Below are positions 50,501 through 64,000 of a stretch of 64,000 bases of DNA, in pieces (position 1 is the stretch's first letter; every line of letters starts with the position of its first letter). The position numbers were made by a program, and so were the translations under genes. A model generated the notes under the pieces. That model was not told where the DNA came from, searched no databases, and saw only the letters and a program-made list of their open reading frames with translations. This DNA is from Cyanoderma ruficeps (Eukaryota > Chordata > Aves > Passeriformes > Timaliidae). The DNA lies in the NCBI GenBank assembly GCA_008694505.1, contig VZDJ01007747.1, positions 33,635,129-33,699,128 on the forward strand, read 5' to 3'.

Positions 50501-53379
50501 TCACTTTAGCTCATGTAGGCTTTTTTTTTTTTCATATCCTAGAGAAACTTTCCTGACCCTGAAGTCAAGTCAGAGCAGGGAAGGACATGTTAACAACAGA
50601 AGAACTTAAATTGTTTTATTTCTACTGATTTTATAGCAAACACTCAAAAGAAAAACAAAACAAAAGAAACAAAAAAAAGAATAAGGTATGAAAAATTGAG
50701 AAGAAAAAGCAAAAGTGATGGAGAGATTTTACTTCATGCAGCCTCAGTAAATCCTAGTTAAATGATCTCAGTTAATTGTCTGAACTAGATTAGAAGACAA
50801 GGGACATAAAACCTAGCACTTGGCTGCTCCTTCTCATCCACCCTGCAAACACTGATGTAAAATCTGTGGGGGCTAATTAATTCTTACAGATGTGAGAGAA
50901 AAATCTGCCATCAGAAAGCAGGTAAATTTCCAGAGGTAAAAGCCTTACACAGTATGGAGCTACATTAAGGGAACAACAACTTATTCCCTTTTAAAACTTT
51001 ATTGGTGACAAACCACAAAAGAAACTGAGTACCTTCATGGTGCACTTTAAAGAAAATCATGCCCTGGACCTTAAATGCTGTCAGGCATTTTCATCAATTC
51101 CTCAGTTACAGCAAATGGCTTGGCAGCACTGCTGTTTGTAAACATGATGGGCACCTTGACATCACAGGAGAAAAAGACAGACCCTCTTTTCTGTGTGACT
51201 CTAGAACACTTATTATGTTAATGCAAGGGTTTTTTTCACAGAACAGACCCACCCTCAAAAAGCTGCATTTGTTCAATTTCACACTGCAATGGGCAAATTG
51301 AACACAGTTGGCTTTATTATTCATCTCTGATTTTTTTTGGTTTTGGTTTTGATGGATTAGTTGCTTTGTTTCAGGTATTAGTGAAAGGAGAAAAAAATAA
51401 TTCAAATTGCAAACAGTATAATTAAGATTTTGTTATTGTGCCAGTGCAATGTAACCTTAAGTTTTAAGGACACAACTGAAGTGAAGGTTGGTGAAAACGA
51501 ATATATGAATGGCAGGGGATGAAGATCCACCTGAGCCTAGTAGCTCTCTGATCTGATACATTAGAGCTTTAAAATAGAAAAGAGTGAAGTAGGAAGTCAG
51601 GTCGTTCCTTGTATTTATATCACTATTTATGTTCTCTGCTGTGCTGATGGCATTGCCATCAATCCAATTACACTGCAAAGATATTTGGTGTATTTCTAAA
51701 ATCTAAAGCCCTTGGGGCCATGTGATTATAACTCCCTTCCCTCTTTGTGGTTGTAGTAAGTTCTCTGTCCTCAGAGGTACAATGAACCTGTGACTTCTAA
51801 AAGGTCAAAATCCAAAAGGCAATTGCAAAATCTGAAAATGTGTGTGAGTCTTTGAAATATATTTTTAGTTCTTCCTCACGATACTCACAGGGTCTGGCTC
51901 TAAATTTTTGAGTATGCACAGTAGGTAAGGCTGAATATTTAAGTTCTATTCACAGCCACAGCAAAAAGAAAATATATCAAGGACAGATACCTACTCCCTT
52001 TGAAAAAGGCTTGTGTCCTATGAACACCATCAGTGGGCTTAATTGCAAACAAGCTTTTCACAGGCTGTTTCTAGAAAATAAACAAGTTATTGCAAATTGT
52101 AGAGACTGACTTGAGCACTACTTATTTCATTATCAGGACTTAAGAATAATGACAACCCATTTTGAAGTTTTCCTTACTTGTTTTATCAGAACTTTGTATG
52201 TATAAAAAATTCTACTCAATTTTGTTTCTGTTTTGGGTTCTTTTTTTTTGTTTTTATTAATTAATGGCATTCTGAAAGTAACATATTTTTGTGATTTAAA
52301 GAAAAAAGAAATATAGGCTGAGTTAGGTTTGGTTGGTTTTTTTAATGAGAGAAAACTAAGGTATTTTTTGATACTTGGTAAAAAACACTCTGAGGTACAT
52401 ATGTATGAAAAGCATTTTGGAATATAAAAAGTAGCATTTAATGTGGCGCATGAATTATTAAATAAATTTTAGTAATGTCGTGGTTATTTTCCTCCACTAT
52501 TGTAAGTGGAAATTTACTAAAAATTGTAAATACACTTTCAAAACTGCTCATAAAACTGATAGAATGTTACAGGCAGAATCCTTGTGGTTATTAACCGAAT
52601 CCTTGTATTACACAAGTTAAAAGGCTGTTTCAGATAATGATGTAATAATAAATATTTTCTCTGAGAAAGCATAGTTAACAAATATGTTTTAAAGTAGAGG
52701 AGTATAAATTATCCCAAGAAATGAAGTGTACTATGAAAACTTACTTCTTAGGAGCCATTTTCCAAATGACAATATAAACAAGACTTCTTTTCCTGGGAAT
52801 GGAGACAAATAAAGTTTGAAATATATTATTTTCTTAGCTTGGGGTAACTTTTTCTGGGAAAAAATATTAATACTGCTTTGTCCAATTACTACATCATAAA
52901 TTATAATTCTATCAAAGTCTGTTAGGTGGCTTACTGAAAGACTGCTATTCATAGCATGCAAAGTTACTTCTTTTTCAGGAAGAACATAACTTATTCACTA
53001 AAGGGTTTTTATTTTTTCTTACAGTGCACTGTATGTGAAATTCTTTTATATTGAATTCTTTTTCTAAATTTTTAAAGTAAACAGCATATGGAAAGCACGA
53101 TGACGATCAAGCTCTATTATAGCACTATATTTAGTTTAGAAATAATCAAAAAGATAAAAAATGAATAGGCAGCAACGTCTTATCTTTCTCCCCAGCCTGC
53201 TCCGTGTGGTGTTTTGTTCCAAAGTTATTGGCTATTTCTATAAAAGATATTAATCTATCAAGTAAATTAAAACCTTACTGTGATTCAATAGCAAGATTTA
53301 TCCTACATGTAGAGCTCATGGGAACTTGAAAATTTTGTTAATCTTACAAGCTCACCTTTCCTTACCAGGCTTCACATTC
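47563..53379. other. Unique AT-rich sequence, no gene seen
   Basis: Nearly 6 kb without a recognised repeat family or exon. It includes the 20-bp tandem repeat at 48404 and T-rich runs at about 50521 and 52239. Open frames do not exceed 99 codons. Confidence 0.6.
48404..48457. repeat. 20-bp tandem repeat, about 2.7 copies
   Basis: GAAGATTCAGCTCACA plus four variable bases occurs at 48404 and 48424, and a third, partial unit beginning AAAGATTCA follows at 48444. It is a small minisatellite made by local slippage. Confidence 0.9.
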
Positions 53380-53640
53380 ATAAATATAAAGCACGGGGCT
53401 GTGGCTACCCTGTCAGGGCTTTCCCTGCTGCCAGGCTGCAGCTGTGGTGTGACAGCAATGTGAATTGCTGTCAGAGAATGTGAATGTGAATTCTCCAGGG
53501 ATTGCCCTGGAGAAGAGCAGAACACGTGTGGCAGCCCCGTAACCTGCGGCTGCTCGGGGAGATGTCCGGCTGTTACTGAGACATGGAGGTAATCACACCA
53601 GGGCTCGGGCCCTAGGCCTTGGTTTTCAGTCACTTGCACC
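53380..53640. promoter_or_regulatory. GC-richer island with consecutive hairpins
   Basis: This patch is richer in G, C and CpG than its surroundings. Three short inverted repeats follow one another: CAGGG/CCCTG near 53414, TGACAGCAA/TTGCTGTCA at 53450-53473, and TTCTCCAGGG/CCCTGGAGAA at 53491-53514 with a 4-base loop. A TATA-like ATAAATATAAAG lies just before it at about 53380. It could be a small promoter or a lncRNA exon, but this is inference. A 95-codon minus-strand frame covers it without a recognised domain. Confidence 0.3.
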
Positions 53641-56600
53641 AGCGCAGATACACAGCAGTCACAGAAATTATTGTGTTAGTCAGAAGGAGTAAGTCTAGTC
53701 CAAACTGCTGGATCTCACTCAGAGATCAGGAGACATAACAGACATGGTTGACATGGTTGAAAACAATGAACTTCTGTGCCCTCTATCTTTTCTCCATGTA
53801 GACTTACATCCACACTGCACAGGGGCTGTGCCTCATGGAGATCCAGGCAATGCTGTGGGGCCTGAGCTGGGGAAAGCCCAAGGAAAGCACACAGCTCCCC
53901 CATATGCTAAATGTGAAGTGAGGTGCCTGTTCGTGAGGAGTCAGATACTTGGCATTGCCTCTGCAGAAGAGCCTGGGCACAGCTGTCATGTCCCTTACTT
54001 TCCTACCAGGCTCTCCAGAATAAAGCAAATGACAGCCTGTAGGGTTTGCACTATTGCTAGTTGTGCTCTGAAGACTCTTGGTCCTTCCTGTTGGCAACAT
54101 TTTAAAGGAATTTCGAAAGGTCTCATTCTGGCAACTTCATCAAGCTCTATTAAGAGGAACTGTTCCTCTGCTTTAACTATTTAGATGTGTGCCTGCACAG
54201 TGGCTTGCTTGCCTAGTTACTACTTAGGATACTGAAATCTGATTTTAGGTGATTTGACATCTTTAAAAACTTGTTTATTTCCTACTTAAACTTGAAGATG
54301 CCCAACAGCTTTTTGTATCTGCATTTTTTCTCCAGGGTGCAAGTGAAGCAGTGGAAGAATTGGCAAGAATTTATACCTTGCATATGCTTATGAACTGGGA
54401 CAGGCACTCTTGATAAGTCCCCCAGGGATTCATTCAGTAAGTATTCTCCAGGCTCATTTATATGGTATAAGAAGTAAGAAAAGGTCACATTTGTGGTCAT
54501 GATTTTTATCCTTCTCAAAGCACTCATCTGAATGTGTTTGAGATCTCCCAGTTTGAGATCTCTTTCTAATTTCTCTCTTCACTTCTGGGATTAATATGCA
54601 CCAATGCATTCCTTGACTGGAAATATATCTCCAGGTTGAGCTACTGCACATGTGCATGCATAAAGAAATACAGACTTTAGTTGTGGTGCCACGAGAATAG
54701 CAGCAGCTGGAGTGATTGCTGCAGGGCTCAGGCTGCTGCTCCTGAGCTCATCACATCTCCTGAATCACACAGTAGGTGCTGAGCTCCTGCTGTCCCTACA
54801 GAGAACAGCCTCACTGCACCTTGTTTCTGGTGCTTCTCTGACACACATCTCATCACAGGGGTTGAAGTGGAGGGCCTTGGGTGATTTTACAGCTGACCCT
54901 CACACCTCCATGGGACACAGAAAGGCTAAAGCCACAAAGCCAAACACCCTTTATGTATACCTAGGTTACTTACATCAGTGTTTGTGCTTGCTGCTAGAAA
55001 ATGAAAGTGTATCTGGAAAGGTCTTAGGAGCAACTCTACATTTATTTTTCAGGCAGACACTAAAGGAAAGCTTTTACCTACAGGTGAACCCCACTCTAAG
55101 CAAAGTGGCCTATTATAAGTAACCTCTCTCTTCCAATAAAGTTGCTGGATTATATATAAGTAATTCTTTGATTAAATAAGTCTCATCTGGATCAGAAAAA
55201 ATTAATTTTGTCTCTGACTTAAAAGCAGAAATAATGCTTCCAACAAATAGATCTTATAATAACTCACATTTTTCAAGAGCTGCAGTTGTCCTACATTCAA
55301 CAAGGCTCAGATAAAAACTAGATGGGATAGAAAAATGAGTGAATAAAAATATTTAGAAACCAAAAGTTGCTTTTTTTTACTGAAGAATCAAGATCCTTCT
55401 AGATATTACCTATTTATTTCTTATTTTGAAATTTCTACACATTTTTTGTTGTCAACAATCTGACTCACTACAGTGTTCAGGGGCTTTTTCCACTAAATTT
55501 TACTTCTCTCTTACACATATAGATGTTTTCTGCCTATTGGCATTTTTGATATTTCTTGTAGATGAAAGTCATTCAAGGTGGAGTAACTTCTTTGGCTGAG
55601 TTTTGTGAGGAACTCCAGCAGAGAGGATAATTAAATGGGAGCTTCATTGAATTGCTTCTTGCTTGCCTCAGAGATCTCTTCCTTCAGTGCCTCCTTCCTC
55701 AGGGATGTCATAGAATCATTATTTATGTACAATGTATATGTAAAATGTTATGTATAAACAACTATACTACCTATTTCCATGTTAGGAATTAAAAGTTGAA
55801 GCAACAAGAGGTGTTGCCTTCTGCTCTGAATGTAGGAAGCCCCCGCACTTCAAAGTTTTTCTCTCTTTGGTGAAAATGTCATTATCTATTTGTTTCCTTA
55901 AATTCAACTTCACCTCCATGAGAAAGAGATCCTTGCATTTCTTGCAGAGATTCTACAATCCAAGAAGAGGGAATTGATTGAATTTTAAATCTTCCTACAG
56001 TGAGTGTTACAAAGCAAAGATGATCTTGTAAAGTACAGTGCATGTATGCTGGTTGTCTGCTGTGGAGCTTGAGAGTAGTTTCATTATGTATTATTGAAGC
56101 TTGCTGGAAATCTTCATCTGCTTTAGTGTCTACCCTCAGTGCCTGAGATTTCAGCTGAAATTGAAACACTGCCAATTTCAGACAAATATTGGAACCCTAT
56201 GTGCAATGGAGGACTTTTTAGCACAGCTGTGTGTGTCACAAGCCACATCTGTATCGAACACATACTGCAGTTCTTTCTTGGAAAAAATGACAGAGGTCTC
56301 CAATTGCACAGGTAGATTTGTCTTGCTGACAACAGCAGCTGGGGGTTCTCCTCCTCTTTTTTTAATTCATAATGCTGCAGAAGGTGGGTTGCTGCAGATT
56401 TATCTATTTGTAGGAGCAATGAAGACAAAAGTATATGTACCTTCACTCTACCCAGGTCTCCTTAAATCCTTGATGTCTTTTATTAATTTTTAAATCTTTT
56501 TAAAGAAGAATCTCTGGAAAAGCATTTATTCTTATTGTTTTGATGGAACTGAAAAAATAAATTATTTTTCTTCCCAAATATTCTTACCGATAATGAGCAG

Positions 56601-59600
56601 TTATAACTATTGGGTTCCACAGCAAGGGCACTGCTGTGGTGAAACTGGAGCCTGCAAACAGGTGACAGGAAAGAGGAACTGAATGCAGTCAAGGATCCCC
56701 CAGGACTCCTAAGATCCAATATTAGGGAAAGGAGATGGCAGAGGGCTGGTGTTGGCTTCCATGAGAACTACACTACCACAGACCGAGCACCGTTAATTCT
56801 TCATCCAGCTCCATACCCTGATGTGCCTCAGACTGTTTTCCTGTGCTACAGCTCCTGCCTGTCTGGAAAAAAAGCTTTGAGCATCTTCTAAATACAGAGA
56901 AATAGAATCAGATCTCTAATTAAGATGCCATAAATTGGGTTTGTACTAAATTATACTCTGATTCTGTATTTAACCAGGAAAAGGCCTTTGACTTTACTGC
57001 ACGCCTACTCACAGATCTTTTTTATTCTTCTATGATTTATGCCAGTCTGTGTTCTCACTGGGAGAGGAGCACCATAGTTAACAGGTGACTGGAGTATGCC
57101 TGTCTCCAGGCTGAACTCAATTTGCACATCCCTGGTACTGAATTTATTCACCTGTTGCTGCCTTTTCAAAACACCAATCAGGGAGCAGACTTTATTTTGT
57201 ATATCTCACTCTTCCTATTGTGTCAAAAAATTTTTAAAAAGTACACTTTGCTAAGACTGATATCTGGGAAGAAAAACCTATATTATTCACTTTTCTTTCC
57301 ATTACTTTATGTGCCTGATTACTGAGAAGGATATTCCATGGTGTCCATCTTCCGATGACCATATTTCCATGGTGAAACAAATCTTATGAGTAAATCAGAG
57401 GATTTTTTATGAGGAAATGTGTTTTAGGGCCTGTGTGGTGAAGGAGAGCTCTTGCTGTGAAGGCATATTTTCATAGTGCTGAAGAGGAGCAATGAGCTGT
57501 CCCCAAAATCCTGCCACCACCATAGTAAGACAAATCCACTGAAAATTTGTTTAGCTCCAGTCACTGGTGGCCTACACCATAAAATATGCTGCTTGGATTT
57601 TTTTTTTTTCCCCCTGGGGAATCTTGACAGCAACAGGAAAGGTCATTATATGTAACCCCAGTATTTTTTTTCTCCTTTTGCTATCCTCATGCTGCATAGT
57701 CACTCTTGAAAAAGACTCCTGTTTCCATGGAGTCTTAGAGGAGGAATAACACTGGAAGTGTAGCTATAAACCTTTTCTGTGTTCAAACACAGCAACTGCT
57801 GTTGGAAGGGCTTTGATCAGGTCGAGAAAAGGGAAAGTGTTCTCTCTGTTTCTAGAGAATTGTGTGACTTACAGTGAAAGAAAAATAGTTTAAAAAATTA
57901 AAAGGAACTTTTGTGAGAATTAAGAATATAAAATATCTGAGCATGGATTCCTTCATTAAATAAATTGAAAACTCTATTATTCATAAGTATGAAATCTTAA
58001 ATCAGGTCAAACCACAACCAGAACTTAGGCAGCAAAGCTTAGTCTACCCCTCTCCTCTACTGCCCACATACCTTACAGGAATAACTTGTAACATCTTTGT
58101 GTTAAAAGTGCCTTAAAAATTAAAATTATAAAAGGTCAGAAGAGAGAGCAAAATTATTGCAAATTTTCTGAAGAAAAGAGCCTATTATCTTTTTCTATCA
58201 TGGATACTCTAAAAATTTACCATTACTAAGCCTTCTCTCTAGGGTACAAAATCTTGAGTCCTCCTGGGTCCTTCTGAAGACCCATGGGTTGTTAGTCAGC
58301 TAGCAGTGATTTTTCAGCACCTATGTAGCCTCCAGCCCAGCCTGAAGCCACAGTAGACAATTCCTTTGACATTGTTTCTTGCCAGTTTCCATTTTTCTGT
58401 CTGTGTTTTTAAAGGAAGTTCTCAATTCTGATATATCCCTTTCTGAATAATATAGGATATGGGAGGCTGCTCGTTAATGCACAGTTACCCACCTAATGAA
58501 CTGAAAAATGGTTGTATATGGATAAAACCTTGTTGCATAAAAAAGTCCTCTTTTATCTTTCTTATGAAAATATATTTAAAAAACTGAGAAGATTAGGATT
58601 TCTGTTTCCATCAGGATTGAAAAGATTTTCACAATCAGAATCCCCTGCTGCCATCCAGGACAATATTAGTCTTTAAAAAACCTTCTTATAATTTTGTACT
58701 GTATACTAGGAATGTTTCAGGAGTGATGTTTCATGGATTCCCATCAGTCTGGAATGCCTTTCAACACTGAACATGTAATATCTCAAATATTCTTTTGCCG
58801 TGTAAGAAAAGATTGTCTGTTTCCAAGGTACATTTCAGAATAGTAATACCGGTTGATCCTGGGGACACTGCCCCTGCTTTCCCATCAGATGGTCTGACTA
58901 CAAGGGTCTTCTCACCAAAGAAGCCAACAAGCAGGGAGATCCTCTGTGACATAAAGCTGCTGCCTTACAAATAACTGGAAGGACTTCCTTTTAGGAAAAC
59001 TTGGCACTGCCATTTGTCTGGGTGGGTTTGGATGAGCTCTTTGAATGCTGACTTCCCAGTCAAGTCCAAAGACCACAGCCAAAGCTTTGTGGCTGTAGAC
59101 TCATCCTTAATTTTCTCATGAAAGTAAAGATGGTGCATACACGGAGTTCTCTCCATTCTTGACCTCCATGAGCTGTTCCACCATAGTCACCTCTTTGGCA
59201 TTGCTTTCTGTGTGGTAACATCTGCATTGGTTATATTAAGGAGCTACAGGAGTATACAGGAGGTACACTTTGGTGCTGCGCTGGCTTTTACAGAGGTGAA
59301 AGGTCTGGGACCCAAGCAAAAATCTTTTTGAGAGCTTAAGAAGACCTTGGTTACCCAGCCAGAGAGTTTGGATCAGGGCCCACATTACAGTGTGTGTCTC
59401 TAACAAATGAGTACCAGTTAATGCTGTTTTCAAGGGCAAGCTTGAAACAGGTCATTAATGCAGGGACTGATGGAGGTGAATTTCTTTGAAAAGAGAAGAC
59501 TGAGATGATTATGGCAAGTCACAGAAAGATCAAGAAGCAAAGTTCCCAGTAAGAATCCTCTTGCTGCAAAGAGGAAAGAGACAGCAGAAAATAAATATTG

Positions 59601-62600
59601 CCTGTTAATATTTAAGAGTTATTTATTTTGACAAAAAATACGGTAGATATCTGAAAGAATTTTAAAAATTGTCTGATAAAATTCTAGAAAGGTATGGAAA
59701 TTTCTATCAGTTACTTCTTTTTTCTTCCATATCATTTACTAAGATGCATGACTATCCTGAAGAAATCCTGATAGTAGGGGTGTATTGGGCAAAGTAGTAT
59801 TCATTATGCAGTAATACTTTTATGCAAATGTTCAAGAAAAATGACATTTGAGTCATTTCCTCCAGAGGAAACTTTAATGATACAATATTTTGGTTTATGC
59901 AAATTTTTTACCTCAGGAGATAGGGTCCTTAAAACTGGTTTGGGTTTTGGTTTTTGGGGTTTTTTTTGTTTAGAACAGGTGAGTGAATGACAGATTTCGT
60001 TTTTGGTTTAGTGATAGTCCTGAAGTGCTGTCATTTGCAGCACATGACACTTGCTGAAGAGAAAAAGCATATGATTCAAATATTCCTGATTGGGCTGAAG
60101 TTATTCTTTATATTATAATATTCCTGCAATCTGGAAGATGCACAAAGGCTTAGCTGATACTAGCAGTAATTTCAAGTGAATTCAAATTAGATATGCTTAT
60201 TGCAGATCAAAGACACTGCTTAATAGCATCATGCTGTTATGGTTGAGAAAACAGAGGACTGTTTCAGAGAGCTCAAAGATTTTTTGTTTTCAGCCCTCTC
60301 AATTTCAGTGGCTTTCCCAGCCAGGGTCCTTCATTTTCAATGTCAAATCTGCAAGGAGAACTTGAATAAATTGAACTCCAAAGTCTTTTCAGTCATCTGC
60401 CTACAATTTCCTTATGCAACAAATAAGACATTTCAGAGACAACCCCCAGCCTGTACATGGAACCAAGACAGATTATCTGACTTATAATGTGTTCCTGAAA
60501 TGGGCCAATCAAAGTTAGTTTTCTTACAAAACTTATTGCCAGGAAGTTCAAAATGTGAGTATGTTTACTTATCTGTTTATGAAGAAGCTGAAAAAAACCA
60601 CAATTGGTTATAAGATATTGCTAGTGAAAAGTAGAAGTCAGCAAAGCAGGATGTGAAGGGCAAATAAACCCAGTGCCCTTTCCTGATGATGTCTTTTGTG
60701 ACATACATTAAAAAGTAAACTGTTTTTCCTTTTTTAAAGTAAACCTAATATGTAGTGATCAAGCAATCAATTTCCTATTTGAAAAGACTTTTATGAAAAT
60801 CATAATTAAAACCATGAGCTAACTCAAAAATGAAATCTGTTTTATTCTCCATTTCGTCTTGTAGGCACCCTTTTAGTTGGTGCTCACATTTTAATGATCA
60901 GGTACTACATATTACCTTTGAGTCAATGAGAATTGTTTTCAGCACTGCCATTGATTTCACATACTTCAAACAAAATAATTATATATTGAAAAGTGTAGTT
61001 AAAATATGCTGTAGTTTAGTTACATTTCTTACAAACAATACTGCACTGTGGAGACATTAAAGAAATTTCATGGCTGTTAAAGCTGACTAGGTTATTTTGG
61101 ATGAAGTTCATTTGACTAACATGTTTTTGCTAAGCCTGAAACTGGAAAGCTTCCAGTCAGCCAAGCACCAAGGCAGAAAAGAATAAACCAGGGACAGCGC
61201 CCTGTGTATTAGCTCTGTTCCTGGACATAGAAAAGGTTTAAATCCTTCACCTGCATGACCACCAGTGACAGAGTAGGAATGCTTCCAGTGAAACAATAAC
61301 TGCAACGTTTTAGGGCATACCTTGTTTTGAAAAAGAATTTTGCTTTGAAAACTTCCATCAGGTTCTATACTACTTTTTTTAGCCTAAACTTTTTTCAAAT
61401 ACCAGACAAAGCCTGTCCATTCTTGCTGGTGTGTCCTTGTCCAGGGTCAATTCATATAAGTTGTCTATGAACCCTATGTTTTATTTTGGGATATTTGTGA
61501 TCAGTCAACTTGAACAAGAGCACTCTGTACAGGGAATGAATTAGTTCTCACACAGCTCTCCACCTTGTACATTGGCACATACTGAAATGAAGAACTGTCA
61601 CACCAGACATCTCAACTCACTTCTGCTTTTGTGAAAACATTTTTGGAGTACTGCTTTTTGGTCCAACACAAAGCAAGAACACAGATATTAAATACCTGAT
61701 GTTGCCACCCAGATCTCTTGTACAATTTTTCATTGTGGATGTCATGACTACTTGGAAATGTTTGGGAAAATCACAAATGAACAGTGCAGTTGGCTTCTCA
61801 TACATCCACTTATCCAAAGTGCTAGTGGCAGAAGTCTTCCCAGCCAACTCTCTCATAAACCAGGTCTGCTGGCATGAGCTGAATGTGGAATAACTTATGG
61901 GCAGAAATATCTTTACAGGCCTGACCTGGAATGCAGAGTGCCACTTGGATCTCCACCATGACTAGCACCTCTGAGAAAACAGGCTGTCTTTCCTGCTGTC
62001 CTGTGAGCATCATGAATGGTGGCACAGTTAAACTATTCATTCATCCAGGGAATACCTGGATAAAAAGTCATTTATTAATAGTGCATGTATTTGTAAAAAT
62101 GCCTTTGCATCCCTCTTGTCTCTGCCAAAGGACCCTTTGGTCCTCAAGTATAGAAAAGCCGCCAGTGTTTTTCTGAAAAAGACAATCCATGTGGTTTTGG
62201 GAAGATTTTCCCTTGCTCCAGTTGCTAGGCATTTCCAAAAATAATCATTCTTATTTCACTAAAACTACTCAGTGAATTATGAACATTGCAGTCAGACCAC
62301 ATGTTTTACAAGAATGTGCTTAAAGGCCAAGAGGTTCTAAGATGATTAATGTGGTGAAGAGTTTTCTTCCTTTTTTCCTACTGGAGCTCTAACACAAACT
62401 CTGCTACATAGAAAATTTGATTTGTGCTTTTAAGGCAGTGAAACAAATTCAAAGACTTCCGGTTTTGAGCATCCTTCTGCCTAATTGATGAGTTTGATTT
62501 GGTCATGACAGAATGGGAGCAGACCAAAGATCTAGTTGTGAAAGAGTCATGCAGTATCTGCTCAGTTTTTTCCTGTTTTACATTTGTCTTGTTTTGTTAT

Positions 62601-64000
62601 GATATGGTTTGGTGTGATTTTTATTTCATTGTTCTCCAGAGACCAGCTGCAAAATAAAAAGGGCTGCAGCATGTCCTGCCATTGTGCAGCCAACAAAAGC
62701 TGCAAGAAACTTAACATCTTCCAAGATTTAACCTTGCCAAAGACTGGCCCTTTAAATTGAGCATTTTGCATGTGTGTAGCATTCTTATTTTACACTGAAT
62801 AAACTGTAGGACAAAAGTAATAAGTCTTTCCCCTTTCCAATCCTCTCTCCCCCTATCACCCATCCATTCTGGCCTCTGCAAGCAATTTTAAGGTCATCTG
62901 CAGGAGGTTTTCCTTCCTCTGTGGAGTAACTCCCAGATATTAGTGTTTCCTTCTCAGACTAATTGCTCTTATTTTACGTTTCAAGGTCTACTTTTTCAAA
63001 GAGATGTACGTGGTCTGTACTTTTATTCTATTCTTAAGCTAGGAAACATAGCAAATAAGAAATTAATCCAAGCCTGGCATTCCTTCAGTTCTTTCACAGC
63101 TCCCAAACATGCTGCTCACCTTCTGCTCACCATTTACTTTCTTCATATTTTACCATTGTTTGCATATCTTACTCTAAAAATATTTTAATGTAAATAAACT
63201 GTGAGTCTTTACAGCTTTCTCTGGTACAGCTTGGAGATGAACTCTCATGTGCCTCTGTTGATACCTCTTTCCCTGACAGCATGCAACTGGCAATCTTGCA
63301 ACCAAGTGCAAGGCATTGGGCTCAATTTAAGTATGGAAGATTATGTGTCTTGTTCATAATGAGATTGCAATCAAGGTTTGAAATTCTTTGGCTCAGCATT
63401 TCGGGGGCTTCACACTTTCAGAGGTGATTGCATTTTCTACCAGTGAAGGACTTTCTAACATTATTTCTGCAGACCTTGATAGATTTAGCTTTGAAATGAG
63501 GCATGTTACTGCTCTAACATTATGCTTTTTGAGTAGACTGTGTATGTGTTCTGCAGACAGTTAACTGCATTTTAGAAGCACTATAATTTCCTGCTACAGA
63601 AAGGATCTAAAACTGTACCAAGCAAATCTCTTCTTTTCAAGGTTTCTAGTTTAGTGCAGGGCTAAAATACCTGTTGGAACAGGACTGAGATGAGAAGATT
63701 TCAATTCTGTGTGAAATTTTTCAGGAGGGATGTGTCAATGTCTGTGCTCCAGGCAACTTGTGTAATGAAAGCTAAACTTGTAGAGGTCTTGATTGTTACT
63801 TACACGTCTGCAGTGCACCGGCAGTGGAAATACCACACACACACATACACAAAAAAACTCAAACACCCCAAGAATCACAAATTTTCTCACAGTCAAAGAA
63901 AAGCAGCATCACTGGAAAACTCTTTAAAGTGAGTGATATGTAACCTAGCTTGACTATTGACATATAAACATTAACCTGGGCACTCCTTCTTAATTTTGAA
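53641..64000. other. Unique sequence to the end of the window, no confident gene
   Basis: More than 10 kb with no repeat family I can name. The longest frame in the window, 146 codons at 53744-54184, lies here but shows no domain, signal peptide or convincing splice context. Segments at 58.7-59.4 kb and 61.6-62.1 kb keep several medium frames on the minus strand that might be old pseudogene remains, but I cannot match them to a family. Confidence 0.5.
63834..63850. repeat. (CA)n microsatellite
   Basis: A short CA run with one interruption, followed by an A run. Confidence 0.85.

Noticed and set aside
53744..54184. Longest open frame in the window, 146 codons on the plus strand
   Set aside because: No domain, signal peptide or helix pattern, and overlapping frames of 98 and 62 codons lie on the other strand. 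A frame this long is not surprising in 64 kb with a GC-richer patch.
55707..55725. CATAGAATCATT phrase resembling a CR1 end
   Set aside because: The downstream sequence does not continue as CR1, so a chance match is likely.
58700..59440. Series of medium minus-strand frames suggestive of a decayed retrocopy
   Set aside because: I could not match the residues to any family or find a poly(A) tail or target duplication.
61600..62080. Overlapping minus-strand frames that could be an old pseudogene
   Set aside because: Continuity needs several assumed frameshifts and no family is recognisable.

Overview
The window reads as a gene-poor piece of a bird nuclear genome, most likely a songbird (passerine). 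The base composition is AT-rich, and I see no long open frames, no operon-like gene packing and no bacterial or phage features. The diagnostic content is retrotransposon debris: four CR1 (chicken repeat 1) LINE fragments, a tRNA-Ile-derived SINE with a CR1-like tail that resembles the zebra finch family TguSINE1, and solo LTRs whose body I recognise as an avian endogenous-retrovirus LTR type. The organism call rests on remembered repeat families and was not checked by a search.

Layout. 1-10.6 kb is mostly unique AT-rich sequence with a purine microsatellite (about 5.9-6.0 kb), A-rich and GT-rich tracts, a 20-bp palindrome and a 40-bp-period duplication that carries hairpins. 11.0-13.1 kb is an LTR cluster. 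A minus-strand solo LTR (10997-12070) is split by a second LTR nested inside it (11364-11832), and a related plus-strand solo LTR follows (12696-13139). 13.1-19.2 kb is unique. A SINE lies at 19180-19338 and a CR1 3' end at 22320-22587. From 22.6 to 41.5 kb there is about 19 kb without any repeat I can name. It holds small tandem duplications, one E-box cluster, one homeodomain-site cluster and the single plausible coding-type exon of the window (39008-39147). 41.5-47.6 kb holds three CR1 pieces: the largest and most decayed on the minus strand at 41540-42640, then 45157-45427 (minus) and 47100-47562 (plus). From 47.6 kb to the end the sequence is unique again, broken by a GC-richer island at about 53.4-53.64 kb with three consecutive hairpins.

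Function. I found no complete protein-coding gene, no functional tRNA or rRNA gene and no CRISPR array. The longest open frames (up to 146 codons) show no recognisable domain and are about what chance gives in 64 kb read in six frames. The window is therefore either an intergenic desert or part of a very large intron. I did not find an undescribed biological system. The most useful leads are the nested and divergent LTRs, the 39.0-kb exon candidate and the structured 53.5-kb island.
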